A stretch of 34,558 nt of DNA, from NCBI GenBank assembly GCA_026416815.1, contig JAOAEJ010000100.1:1-34558 (forward strand). Reading direction: 5' to 3'. Positions within the stretch are counted from its first letter, which is position 1. Each line of letters begins with the position of its first letter. The DNA is from Clostridia bacterium. Its GTDB lineage: Bacteria; Bacillota; Clostridia; Acetivibrionales; DSM-2933. Both the position numbers and the translations under genes were made by a program. Of this stretch, positions 16,909 to 24,013 are shown piece by piece. The notes below the pieces were generated by a model. That model saw only the letters and a program-made list of their open reading frames with translations, was not told the origin of the DNA and ran no database searches.

Positions 16909-17592
16909 TCATTCCTGAAGCTTATATCCGATACCCCATACAGTTTCGATGTAGTCTCCTTCCGGATTAGCCATTTTGAGCTTATTACGAAGGTTGCATA
17001 CATGGGTGTTAATTGTCTTATCGTCGTAGGCATACATCTCCTGCCACACATTTTCAAACAGGTTTTCCTTAGAATAAACCATCTTCGGGTTCATCATCAG
17101 AAGTTCCAAAATACAAAATTCTTTAGCAGTAAGGAGCAATTGCTTTCCGCAAACCGTAACCGATTTGCTTTCACTATTTAGGGAAATCTCCTTAAAAGAC
17201 AAAATCCTCGGCTGATCCTTTTGCCGTCCTGAACGACGGAGAGCGGACTCGACACGCGCTACCACCTCGTCTACATCAAACGGCTTTGTAATATAATCAT
17301 CCGCACCTAAGCGCAGCAAATCAACCTTTATACGTGTTGTATCTTTAGCAGAAATAACGATAACCGGGACATCGGAATTCTCCCGGATTTCCCGAAGAAT
17401 CTCGTCTCCACTCTTATATGGAAGCATAAGGTCAAGAAGAATTAAATCATAAGAATCCCTTTTTGCCATGCTTAATCCCTCAAAGCCAGTATACGCTGAG
17501 TTCGTCATATACCCGTTCTGTACGAGAATCGCAGAGAGAAGACCGTTGATTTCTTTATCATCTTCAATGATTAGAACATGAAGCTTTTCCAT
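16909..17592 (-). CDS. OmpR/PhoB-family response regulator of the BcrA-like cluster
   Basis: 227 residues. Receiver with acidic pocket E10/D11/D12, phosphoacceptor D54 (LILLDLMLPYKSG), Lys in ITKPFDVDE, then a winged-helix domain ending IETVWGIGYKL. A GGGGGG run eight to ten bases upstream of the ATG serves as ribosome binding site. It heads the cluster, with the transporter and kinase genes downstream, and presumably activates the transporter. The third rlmH-like att site lies 120 bases upstream of the start, so this cluster begins just outside the proposed cassettes. Confidence 0.93.
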   Translation of the reverse strand: MEKLHVLIIEDDKEINGLLSAILVQNGYMTNSAYTGFEGLSMAKRDSYDLILLDLMLPYKSGDEILREIRENSDVPVIVISAKDTTRIKVDLLRLGADDYITKPFDVDEVVARVESALRRSGRQKDQPRILSFKEISLNSESKSVTVCGKQLLLTAKEFCILELLMMNPKMVYSKENLFENVWQEMYAYDDKTINTHVCNLRNKLKMANPEGDYIETVWGIGYKLQE

Positions 17593-17624
17593 AAAAACCC
17601 CCCGAAAACTTGCTTTACTCCTTT

Positions 17625-17653
17625 ATAATACATGACATAAAGACCATATGAAA
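17625..17653 (-). promoter_or_regulatory. Promoter of the regulator-transporter-kinase cluster
   Basis: On the minus strand TTTCAT (17648-17653), a 17-base spacer and TATTAT (17625-17630). The -10 is good and the -35 moderate. It is placed properly before the regulator gene. Confidence 0.45.
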
Positions 17654-17711
17654 GTACCTTATAATCGCTTTCCGGCTAGTTTGGGTTAAAAAACTACCTA
17701 ACTCTTTACAT

Positions 17712-17732
17712 TTACTTATGATACGCCTCACC
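17712..17732 (-). other. rlmH-type attachment site, copy 3
   Basis: On the minus strand this reads GGT followed by GAGGCGTATCATAAGTAA, coding for Gly-Glu-Ala-Tyr-His-Lys-stop. It matches the rlmH 3' end in 16 of 21 bases and copy 2 in 19 of 21. It fits the consensus I recall for staphylococcal SCC att sites (GARGCRTATCATAARTAA). It marks the distal end of the proposed second cassette. Confidence 0.75.
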
Positions 17733-17787
17733 ATGACAGAAGCAAATACGAAATTTTGTTGAAACAAAAATGTTTACAAATATAAAA

Positions 17788-17812
17788 GAGGAGTATGCCT
17801 TAGACATTCCTC
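17788..17812 (-). terminator. Weak terminator candidate after the LRR gene
   Basis: GAGGAATGT/ATACTCCTC pairs over nine positions with one mismatch and one G.U on the minus strand, followed by CTTTTATA. It is 130 bases past the stop codon, so the assignment is tentative. The rest of 17593-17942 shows only a promoter and the att site. Confidence 0.35.
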
Positions 17813-17942
17813 CCCTTACTTATATAGCGTAATTACTTTACTTAGTTTGTTACTAAATTACTTAAACCAAATAAAGCATTTTTCAGTATGAACACCAAAA
17901 AGATACATATGTTATGTATACTCTACAAAACATACTCACATT

Positions 17943-19664
17943 TTATTCTTTGTATGGAATTTCATCGTATATTGCATTATCCTCTTCACTCATCGCAGGC
18001 CAGCCTCCCAATATAAGATCAGGGTCCTGCTTGCCTAGACTTTCCACCATTAGCTTATACTCTATAGCCTTGTCTTCTTTACCAAGCTTCTTACTCTCAA
18101 CTGCCGCAAGGACACCGAAAGCAACCTGTGAACACCGGTTGTAGTAGCTTGCACTATTAATACAAAGCTCTATACCTTCATCAACAATATCAAAATAAAG
18201 CTCATACATTGGTTCGTTTCCATGGAGGTACTCGGGATTAACTAAAAACGCAGATGACCAGTAATGAGCATCTATATCATTGTCAATAAAATCTAATAAT
18301 GCAGATTGAAAATCTTCTCCCAGCCTGTGCCGCTCCTCATTGAATAACTTTGAAAGCTCGTCCCTATCACCATACCATCCATCTCCGCTGTTTTCCAGGT
18401 ATTCTTTGAGTTTTGCAAACGGTTTTGGCTCCTCCTGTTCAATAATGAAATCATAATATTCCATATTTTTACTAATATCCTTTAATGGAGAGAAGTCTGC
18501 TATATTATTTCCTTCCAGATACAGCCTAGTAAGCTTTTTCATCCCTAAAAGAGGAGTAATATCGGTGATTTTATTATTGGACAGACCAAGTTCAGTAAGG
18601 TTGTTAAGTCCCTTAAGATTACTTATGTTACTAATTTGATTTCCATCAATATATAGCCATTCCAGTTTTGTCAGCTTGGTAAGTGCGTCTATATTGCTAA
18701 TTTTATTATTATATAAATCTACTCCTCTTAAATTTGCCAGGTATTTGACAGTGGAAATATCAGCAAGTAAATTGTCATTAGCATGTAGATATGTTAATTT
18801 TGTGAGATTTCGCAGTGAAGTAATATCACTAATTTTATTTTGACCTAAATCAAGAATCGTTAAATTGGTCAATGTGCTTAACGCACTTATATTACTGATT
18901 TTATTCTCCGACAAACCAAGCCCAGTGAGGCTGGTAAGTCCTTTAAGACTGCTTATGTTACTAATCTGGTTACCATAAATATATAGCCATTCCATCTTTG
19001 TGAGCTTGGCAAGTACATCCATATTACTAATTTTATTATTATATAAATCTAGCCCTTTTAAATTTATCAGGTATTTGGCAGAAGAAATATCAACGAGTGA
19101 ATTGTCATTTACGTGTAGATATGTTAGTTTTGTCAGATTGCGCAATGAAGTAATATCGCTGATTTTGTTATTGCCTAAGTCAAGAATCATCAGATTCGTC
19201 AGGACGCTTAACGCACTTATATTACTGATTTTATTATGATCTAAATACAATTCTTTGAGATTCTTTAATCCCTTTAAAGCACTGATGTCCGAAATGCCAT
19301 CTCCAGACAACTTAAGTATAGTAAGCTTCGTAAGTCCTTTCAGAGAAGAAAGGTCGGTAATATTATTAGCCGACTCTCCATAACTCACCCAATCCCCGTT
19401 GATTTCCAACGAAGTAAGATTTGTAAAGTATTTTATTTCTGTAATACTTTTAATATTGTTCGCTTCTATTACCAACTTTTTTACACTTGCAAGCTCACTA
19501 CTATATATAGTCCCCTTTGCCTTATTTATTTGCTTTCTAACAGCCGCTTCAAAATTTTTATCTTTAAATACGATAGTTGCTGTACTTGTTGCAGCGTTGA
19601 CTGTACATACACCTAATAAGGTAATAACTAATGAAATAATAACAAGTCCAAAATTTTTTTTCAT
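17943..19664 (-). CDS. Secreted leucine-rich-repeat (internalin-like) protein
   Basis: 573 residues. A signal peptide (cleavage near VNA-AT, residue 24) leads to an N-terminal cap (FKDKNFEAAVRKQINKAKG), then about 15 SDS22/internalin-type repeats of 22 residues with the pattern L-x-x-L-x-x-L-x-L-x-x-N-x-I-x-(D/N)-I-x. Five repeats are duplicated as a 110-residue block. The C-terminal part (about 420-573, rich in acidic and aromatic residues) is not an LRR and I do not recognise it; no LPXTG or S-layer anchor is visible. GGAGG lies seven bases before the ATG. It is probably an extracellular binding protein. It is the last gene before the distal att site. Confidence 0.88.
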   Translation of the reverse strand: MKKNFGLVIISLVITLLGVCTVNAATSTATIVFKDKNFEAAVRKQINKAKGTIYSSELASVKKLVIEANNIKSITEIKYFTNLTSLEINGDWVSYGESANNITDLSSLKGLTKLTILKLSGDGISDISALKGLKNLKELYLDHNKISNISALSVLTNLMILDLGNNKISDITSLRNLTKLTYLHVNDNSLVDISSAKYLINLKGLDLYNNKISNMDVLAKLTKMEWLYIYGNQISNISSLKGLTSLTGLGLSENKISNISALSTLTNLTILDLGQNKISDITSLRNLTKLTYLHANDNLLADISTVKYLANLRGVDLYNNKISNIDALTKLTKLEWLYIDGNQISNISNLKGLNNLTELGLSNNKITDITPLLGMKKLTRLYLEGNNIADFSPLKDISKNMEYYDFIIEQEEPKPFAKLKEYLENSGDGWYGDRDELSKLFNEERHRLGEDFQSALLDFIDNDIDAHYWSSAFLVNPEYLHGNEPMYELYFDIVDEGIELCINSASYYNRCSQVAFGVLAAVESKKLGKEDKAIEYKLMVESLGKQDPDLILGGWPAMSEEDNAIYDEIPYKE

Positions 19665-19796
19665 ATATGTACCTCCACTAACAAAATTCTACTTATTACT
19701 ATATCGTATCATAATCGTTCTCTATTTATCAAAAGTATTAATAATGTCACAGTTGTTATTTAGAATATAAAACTAAAAACGGCTGATTGCACAGGA

Positions 19797-21002
19797 TTAA
19801 GCCTTGAAGTGGCTTTCTTGTTGCTTTTTCATAGACAATTCACTGAATATTTTCCGGAAGAAATATTGTATATTACAGGTTTTACAAGCACTGGTATAGG
19901 ATACACCTGTAAATATAAAACATGTCGGTTTAAAGCTAGCAAGTAAGATGACAAATGCTATAGTAATAAATAATATGATAAAATAGGCGACAAAAAGAGT
20001 TCCGACCGAGTTAGCGGGCCACTCCATTACTTTTCTGCTCACAAAATCAACCACGAGATTGTGCAGGAGGTAGACCCCAAAAGATATCTGTGAAAGAAAC
20101 TTCACAATACCTGAAACTTTGTTAGACAATCGGCGATCCCTAAAAAGCTCTCTGGCCAAAAGAAACAAAGAAATGGAAAGTACAAGGGTAAATACATGGG
20201 AATACACTTTGAATAACTCAGAGTATCTGCCAGTTTGTGAAGTCTTTATCCATGTCCCCATAGAAATGATTAGTGTATCTGCGGTAATTATACCCACAAG
20301 TAACTTTTTAGATAATCGGGTTCCATATGCCATCAAAAAATACCCTGCAATAAAATATCCCAGATATCCACTCATGAAGTTTAAATTGTATGCCGGATTG
20401 AGTTTTAACAACGGTTGGAACCTTATAGGCATGAGTGACACAAGTGTTGGTATTATGGAACTGAACACCAGCCAGAGCAAAAGAAGGTATTTTACCAAGT
20501 TACTTGTTAAAGCATCTAACATTTTTTTCAACAAAGGAGACAGTATATAAAGTGGAATCAACGCATACATAAACCACAAATGAATAGTGGTAGCCTGGCT
20601 TGGCGCATTTTTGAGTTTTTTTATAACCGCTTCCCATTGAATTGAATCAGCAGTTCCTATGCGGACTACTTCAAAATAGACAATAGCCGCCAACGACCAT
20701 ATGACAAAGGGTACAAACATTTTTACCAATCGCTTTTTCCAGGTATATTCGATAGACAGTGTCTTTGGGCTATGTAGAACCAGTGCCCCGGAAATCATAA
20801 AAAATACAGGTACGCTTGTCCCCATAACCGCTGTGGAAATGTTTGACAAGTGCCAAACTGCTGAACCAATACTCCCCCTTAAACTTCCTGCGGCCGTATG
20901 TAAAAAAACTACAGAGAGCATAGAGAATATTCTCAACACATCAATATACTCAATTTGTTCATCCTGTACTCCAGCGATTTTTTCAACTACAGCTTTACTC
21001 AT
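19797..21002 (-). CDS. Membrane acyltransferase, acyltransferase_3 family
   Basis: 401 residues and about ten transmembrane helices. Family signatures are YIDVLRIFSMLSVVFLHTAA with the conserved His, VPVFFMISGALVL, and the basic loop KKRLVKMFVPFVIW. The start is the ATG at 21000-21002, with AAGGAG eight bases upstream; the GTG at 21011 overlaps that site and is rejected. Such enzymes acetylate or succinylate surface polysaccharides or lipids. It is only distantly similar to the other acyltransferase of this window (12644-13780). It lies inside the proposed second rlmH cassette. Confidence 0.88.
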   Translation of the reverse strand: MSKAVVEKIAGVQDEQIEYIDVLRIFSMLSVVFLHTAAGSLRGSIGSAVWHLSNISTAVMGTSVPVFFMISGALVLHSPKTLSIEYTWKKRLVKMFVPFVIWSLAAIVYFEVVRIGTADSIQWEAVIKKLKNAPSQATTIHLWFMYALIPLYILSPLLKKMLDALTSNLVKYLLLLWLVFSSIIPTLVSLMPIRFQPLLKLNPAYNLNFMSGYLGYFIAGYFLMAYGTRLSKKLLVGIITADTLIISMGTWIKTSQTGRYSELFKVYSHVFTLVLSISLFLLARELFRDRRLSNKVSGIVKFLSQISFGVYLLHNLVVDFVSRKVMEWPANSVGTLFVAYFIILFITIAFVILLASFKPTCFIFTGVSYTSACKTCNIQYFFRKIFSELSMKKQQESHFKA

Positions 21003-21236
21003 TCTATACACTCCTTGTCAGCTTCCTTCATACCTGCTTTAACTCTACTTGATTATACACGAAAAGGCAATATTAGCAATATACTATCATCACTATAGAT
21101 GAACCATTAACTAATTTCAGAAATTAAAAATAGACATAACCTTCTATAATAGTCAGTTCTTATATTCAAAAATTTTCCTGAGGATTTCATTAATGCTTTC
21201 AACCTTTAGAATTGTTGAAACAACCAGATTTATTGT

Positions 21237-21292
21237 AAGCCCCTAATAGCAAAGGTAATGTGGGAATTGCCCGAAAAAACAAAAGACTTGAT
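21237..21292 (-). pseudogene. rlmH: Fragment of rlmH (internal, about 19 codons)
   Basis: 56 bases align without gaps to intact rlmH at 23674-23729, with 47 identical by hand count. The minus strand reads KSFVFSGNSHITFAIRGL against KSFFVSGNSHITFVIGGS in the intact protein. This covers the start of the SAM-binding GG(S)LG region. Homology stops abruptly on both sides; the right side merges with a terminator stem. It is a relic of a second rlmH copy inside the accessory DNA. Confidence 0.75.
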
Positions 21293-21307
21293 TTCTGCCA
21301 AGTCTTT
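21274..21307 (-). terminator. Intrinsic terminator overlapping the rlmH fragment
   Basis: AAAGACTTG (21282-21290) and CAAGTCTTT (21299-21307) form a 9-bp stem with an 8-base loop; the minus strand continues TTTTGTTTTTT. One arm is part of the rlmH fragment, so a recombination join probably created or remodelled this terminator. Confidence 0.7.
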
Positions 21308-21365
21308 AATATACTATGTGTTTATTTATCCAGTTTAATATATCGTTTTCCCTTATTAAACCCTC
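21293..21365 (-). repeat. Degenerate second copy of the small-ORF/terminator module
   Basis: The minus-strand sequence GGAAAACGATATATTAAACTGG and what follows to GACTTGG matches, at about 80 percent, the end of the small ORF and terminator at 22275-22345. The reading frame is not preserved. The PH-domain gene lies between the two copies, so it is flanked by direct repeats. The rest of 21012-21236 and 21366-21509 shows no gene; a small hairpin (CTGC-AGG-GCAG) lies near 21460. Confidence 0.55.
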
Positions 21366-21509
21366 TGCTATTCTAAGACCTCAACCAATTAATTCTTGCT
21401 AAGTACAAGATAACTGTATATTGTCTATTTAATCTAATCGTATTGAGCAGCTTCGATACTGCCCTGCAGTCGAAAAACTACTACCAAATGGTTTTTCCTA
21501 AACGTATAC

Positions 21510-22124
21510 TTAATTATTAATATACTTTAAAAATATATCACTAAAGTCTTCTACCACATATTTATTTCTATTTGTAACTAACCACTCAAATGAATAATCG
21601 GCAATTTCTTTGAAATTTTGTACCACATCCTGCGAATCTGCTCTAAGTCCACTAATCGCTGATACAGCCAATTTTAGGCTTTCATTTGCATACTCTAATC
21701 CTATTTTATTTTCAATTGTAGTAATAGAAATTTTAAATAATGCTTTATACAAATCCTTTAATTTCTCAAGTTGCTTTTTATCCACATCAATGGAAAATGA
21801 TACTTCCCCCATTGTAAATTTAATTTCCACATCTAAATCTACTGTGCCCGCTGTTTCAAGTGATACGTTTCTGATTGGGTGTAAAAAATATTCATATCTT
21901 CTTAGATTCCTTTTTTTACTTATTGCACTTGTTCCATCAACGTGAATTAATGCCCTATTTGTAAAACAATACTCATCTGTTTTTGACTTAACCAAGAAAA
22001 ATATTTTTTCATTGTCTTCATGAAAAACATAATCATCTGATTCTACCTTATCAAAGTCTTTTGGGTCTATTATTTTTCCTATATCACTTAATCCTAATGC
22101 CTCCGATGCTAGTTTCCCAAACAT
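21510..22124 (-). CDS. Bacterial PH-domain protein (YvbH-like)
   Basis: 204 residues, probably cytoplasmic, with no signal peptide. The first 125 residues resemble the bacterial PH-like domain of the YvbH family (DUF1696), including the strands DDYVFHEDNEKIFFLVKSK, YCFTNRALIHVDG and VEIKFTMGEVSFSID; the C-terminal part is helical, as in YvbH-type oligomerisation extensions. The biochemical role of this family is not established. GGTGG precedes the ATG. It lies between two copies of a degenerate repeat inside the second rlmH segment. Confidence 0.75.
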   Translation of the reverse strand: MFGKLASEALGLSDIGKIIDPKDFDKVESDDYVFHEDNEKIFFLVKSKTDEYCFTNRALIHVDGTSAISKKRNLRRYEYFLHPIRNVSLETAGTVDLDVEIKFTMGEVSFSIDVDKKQLEKLKDLYKALFKISITTIENKIGLEYANESLKLAVSAISGLRADSQDVVQNFKEIADYSFEWLVTNRNKYVVEDFSDIFLKYINN

Positions 22125-22269
22125 ATGTTACACCACCTTAATTATTTTTATTTGTATTGAATAATCTTACTTAAATCCCCACATACAAATTTTAGCATTT
22201 TGGGGGTATGAAATCAATACAAGTGATTATATATCATTTGTCTAACACATAACTGATTCGCTTTATATA

Positions 22270-22294
22270 AAAGCGACTTGGTATAAGCCAAGTC
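22270..22294 (-). terminator. Intrinsic terminator after the small ORF
   Basis: GACTTGG (22275-22281) and CCAAGTC (22288-22294) form a 7-bp stem with a 6-base loop; the minus strand continues GCTTTTATA. It stands directly after the stop codon of the 16-codon ORF. Confidence 0.65.
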
Positions 22295-22510
22295 TTAATC
22301 TTTAAGATGTTCATTTAGCCAGTTCAATATATCATTTTCCTTCATTTTCCCAACTCCTCAAGAGCCTCTTTGTTTTCGGCTATTACAGAGTCCATGAGAT
22401 TTTCAAGTTCTTTTTGTTCCTTTACTTTTACAAACTCAACGAAGTCAATAGCCTCTCTTTTCTTCGATCAATTGCTCAAAGTCTTTCATTAACTTTTCTG
22501 CTAAGGTCAT
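22295..22510 (-). pseudogene. Frameshifted antitoxin-like gene and truncated partner ORF
   Basis: An ATG at 22508-22510 opens MTLAEKLMKDFEQLIEEKR and then meets a stop (22445-22447). Moving to another frame at an AGAG repeat restores EAIDFVEFVKVKEQKELENL and continues to a stop at 22342-22344 (LEELGK). Loss of two bases in an AGAGAG run explains the break. The restored 57-residue product looks like small DUF2281/Phd-like antitoxins. Its stop overlaps (ATGA) the start of a 16-codon ORF, MKENDILNWLNEHLKD, directly followed by a terminator; this may be the remnant of the partner gene. Family assignment is tentative. Confidence 0.6.
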
Positions 22511-22606
22511 AAGACTACACTCTGCTTACGATTATTTATAATAGAATTATACCATAGGCGAAACACATGTTATACTAAAGTTATGAACAGAAGGATTTCC
22601 TTTTAC

Positions 22607-22627
22607 TTACTTATGATAAGTCTCACC
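22607..22627 (-). other. rlmH-type attachment site, copy 2
   Basis: On the minus strand it reads GGT followed by GAGACTTATCATAAGTAA, coding for Gly-Glu-Thr-Tyr-His-Lys-stop, the same peptide as rlmH with different codons (17 of 21 bases shared with rlmH). It separates the proposed first and second cassettes. The 49 bp at 22539-22587 beyond it resemble the bases following rlmH. Confidence 0.8.
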
Positions 22628-22710
22628 GTTATTTACCGAATACATGACTATTCTGTTTTTGCTAATAACAGCGGTTCGACAAGACCTTGCTATATATCTT
22701 TCAAGTTGTG

Positions 22711-23418
22711 TTAACATCTTACATGTTTACGTTTAAAGCCAAGTTTTCCTTTTTCAACTGCATTCTGAATGTATTCTGCTGCAATATTCGTTTGACAAAG
22801 ATTTTTGCCCATAAAAACCTCTACCTTTCCTACTTCATGAGCAATTTTCTTTGCTTCTTCATGAAGTGGTAAATATGAAATACCAACCGCCATAATAAAA
22901 TTGTTCATAGCATATTTAGTACGGTTTGGCTGGTTGTGTATCGTGTCACGTACCCTATAAAGCATTGCTAAAAGTTTGTCCTTGTCAAATTCACTGTCTT
23001 TACGAGTACCTAATAACCAATCATAGCAACTCCAGCCAGCCGACATTGTTAATTCTTTTCCACTATCAATCCAGTGGTCTGCTACGTTAAAGGCAATATC
23101 TGTTTCGGCAAGAGTTACTGCCACAATATAGTCCGAAATCATATAAAAGTAAGCGCCTTCTATCCATCGATTAAAATCTTCTTCGGTCATTTTCTTTGGC
23201 TCCGCTATCATACCTCCTAAATACATGGCATCATAATTTCCTGTTGCATAAAGTTGTTCTGCCAAAGGCTGGTTGTATTTGATTTTCTTAAAAATCGGTT
23301 TCATAGCGCTTATGGTTACGCCGAAAACTGGCTCTTTTGCGCCATTGCTCATGTAAATTTTTTTCGTACGTTCATTACCAAGGGATTTAAGAACGTCCAT
23401 AATTTCGTTCAGTTCCAT
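22711..23418 (-). CDS. DNA alkylation repair (AlkD-like HEAT-repeat) protein
   Basis: About 235 residues. The overall sequence fits the DNA alkylation repair enzyme family (PF08713), helical HEAT-like glycosylases that remove alkylated bases; typical stretches are VFGVTISAMKPIFKKI, ATGNYDAMYLGGMIAEP and NRTKYAMNNFIMAVGISY. The ATG at 23416-23418 is preferred, with AGGAG nine bases upstream; the in-frame ATG at 23427 directly abuts that site. The catalytic residues of AlkD cannot be confirmed by eye. It is the only gene between att copies 1 and 2, so it is probably acquired. It follows rlmH in the same direction without forming a tight operon. Confidence 0.8.
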   Translation of the reverse strand: MELNEIMDVLKSLGNERTKKIYMSNGAKEPVFGVTISAMKPIFKKIKYNQPLAEQLYATGNYDAMYLGGMIAEPKKMTEEDFNRWIEGAYFYMISDYIVAVTLAETDIAFNVADHWIDSGKELTMSAGWSCYDWLLGTRKDSEFDKDKLLAMLYRVRDTIHNQPNRTKYAMNNFIMAVGISYLPLHEEAKKIAHEVGKVEVFMGKNLCQTNIAAEYIQNAVEKGKLGFKRKHVRC

Positions 23419-23522
23419 TTCCAACATCTCCTATAACCTTCTTATCAATTAAGTGCAATTTAATTATGCCACAGAGAAAATGCATATTATAGTAAAGTTA
23501 TGAATAGACGTCTGCCTATTTT

Positions 23523-23543
23523 TCATTTATGATATGTTTCACC
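23523..23543 (-). other. rlmH-type attachment site, copy 1 (inside rlmH)
   Basis: The 3' end of rlmH, Gly-Glu-Thr-Tyr-His-Lys-TGA. It is the reference for copies 2 and 3. The DNA beyond the stop (23456-23504) shares 37 of 49 bases with that beyond copy 2, suggesting a conserved cassette left end. Confidence 0.75.
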
Positions 23544-24002
23544 ATTTATAATCTTAAACGCCCTATAAACCTGCTCCAGCAAAACCAACCTCGCCAACTG
23601 GTGAGGAAACGTCATATTTGACAATGACAACCTGTAATTTGCAGACCTTAGAAGCTCACTATCCACTCCTAAAGAGCCTCCAATAACAAAGGTAATATGA
23701 GAATTGCCCGAAACAAAAAAAGACTTCATCTTTTCCGCGAATCCTTCAGATTCCGGCTTGTCTCCTTTTACATCGAGCACCACTAAAACTGAGCCTTCTT
23801 TAACCTTCTTTAATATTTTTTCAGCTTCCCTTTTCTTAACCTGCAGCTCTTGAGCAGGACTGAGGTTGTCCGGCGCCTGCTCATCATCAACCTCTACTAT
23901 CTGCAAATCACAGAACCTGGATAGCCGTTTGCTATATTCTGCAATACCTTCCTTAAGGTACTTCTCTTTCATTTTTCCAACCGCTACAATACTAATCTTC
24001 AT
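23523..24002 (-). CDS. rlmH: 23S rRNA pseudouridine-1915 N3-methyltransferase RlmH
   Basis: 159 residues, the exact usual length. SPOUT-class methyltransferase that methylates pseudouridine 1915 in helix 69 of 23S rRNA. The N-terminus MKISIVAVGKMKEKYLKEGI, the SAM-binding knot FVIGGSLGVD, LSLSNMTFPHQLARLVLLEQ and the C-terminus YRAFKIINGETYHK are all characteristic. It follows the MBL-fold gene by 11 bases. The last 21 bases act as the proposed attachment site (copy 1), as for orfX in staphylococci, and the reading frame is intact. Confidence 0.98.
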   Translation of the reverse strand: MKISIVAVGKMKEKYLKEGIAEYSKRLSRFCDLQIVEVDDEQAPDNLSPAQELQVKKREAEKILKKVKEGSVLVVLDVKGDKPESEGFAEKMKSFFVSGNSHITFVIGGSLGVDSELLRSANYRLSLSNMTFPHQLARLVLLEQVYRAFKIINGETYHK

Positions 24003-24013
24003 AAACCCATTCC

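Noticed and set aside
17943..23500. A resident recombinase (Ccr-like or tyrosine integrase) for the proposed cassettes
   Set aside because: I checked every gene between the att copies; none has a resolvase or integrase motif, so none is claimed.
17712..23543. A CRISPR array formed by the direct repeats near rlmH
   Set aside because: There are only three copies, with spacings of 0.9 and 4.9 kb, and they have a coding pattern; no cas genes are present.
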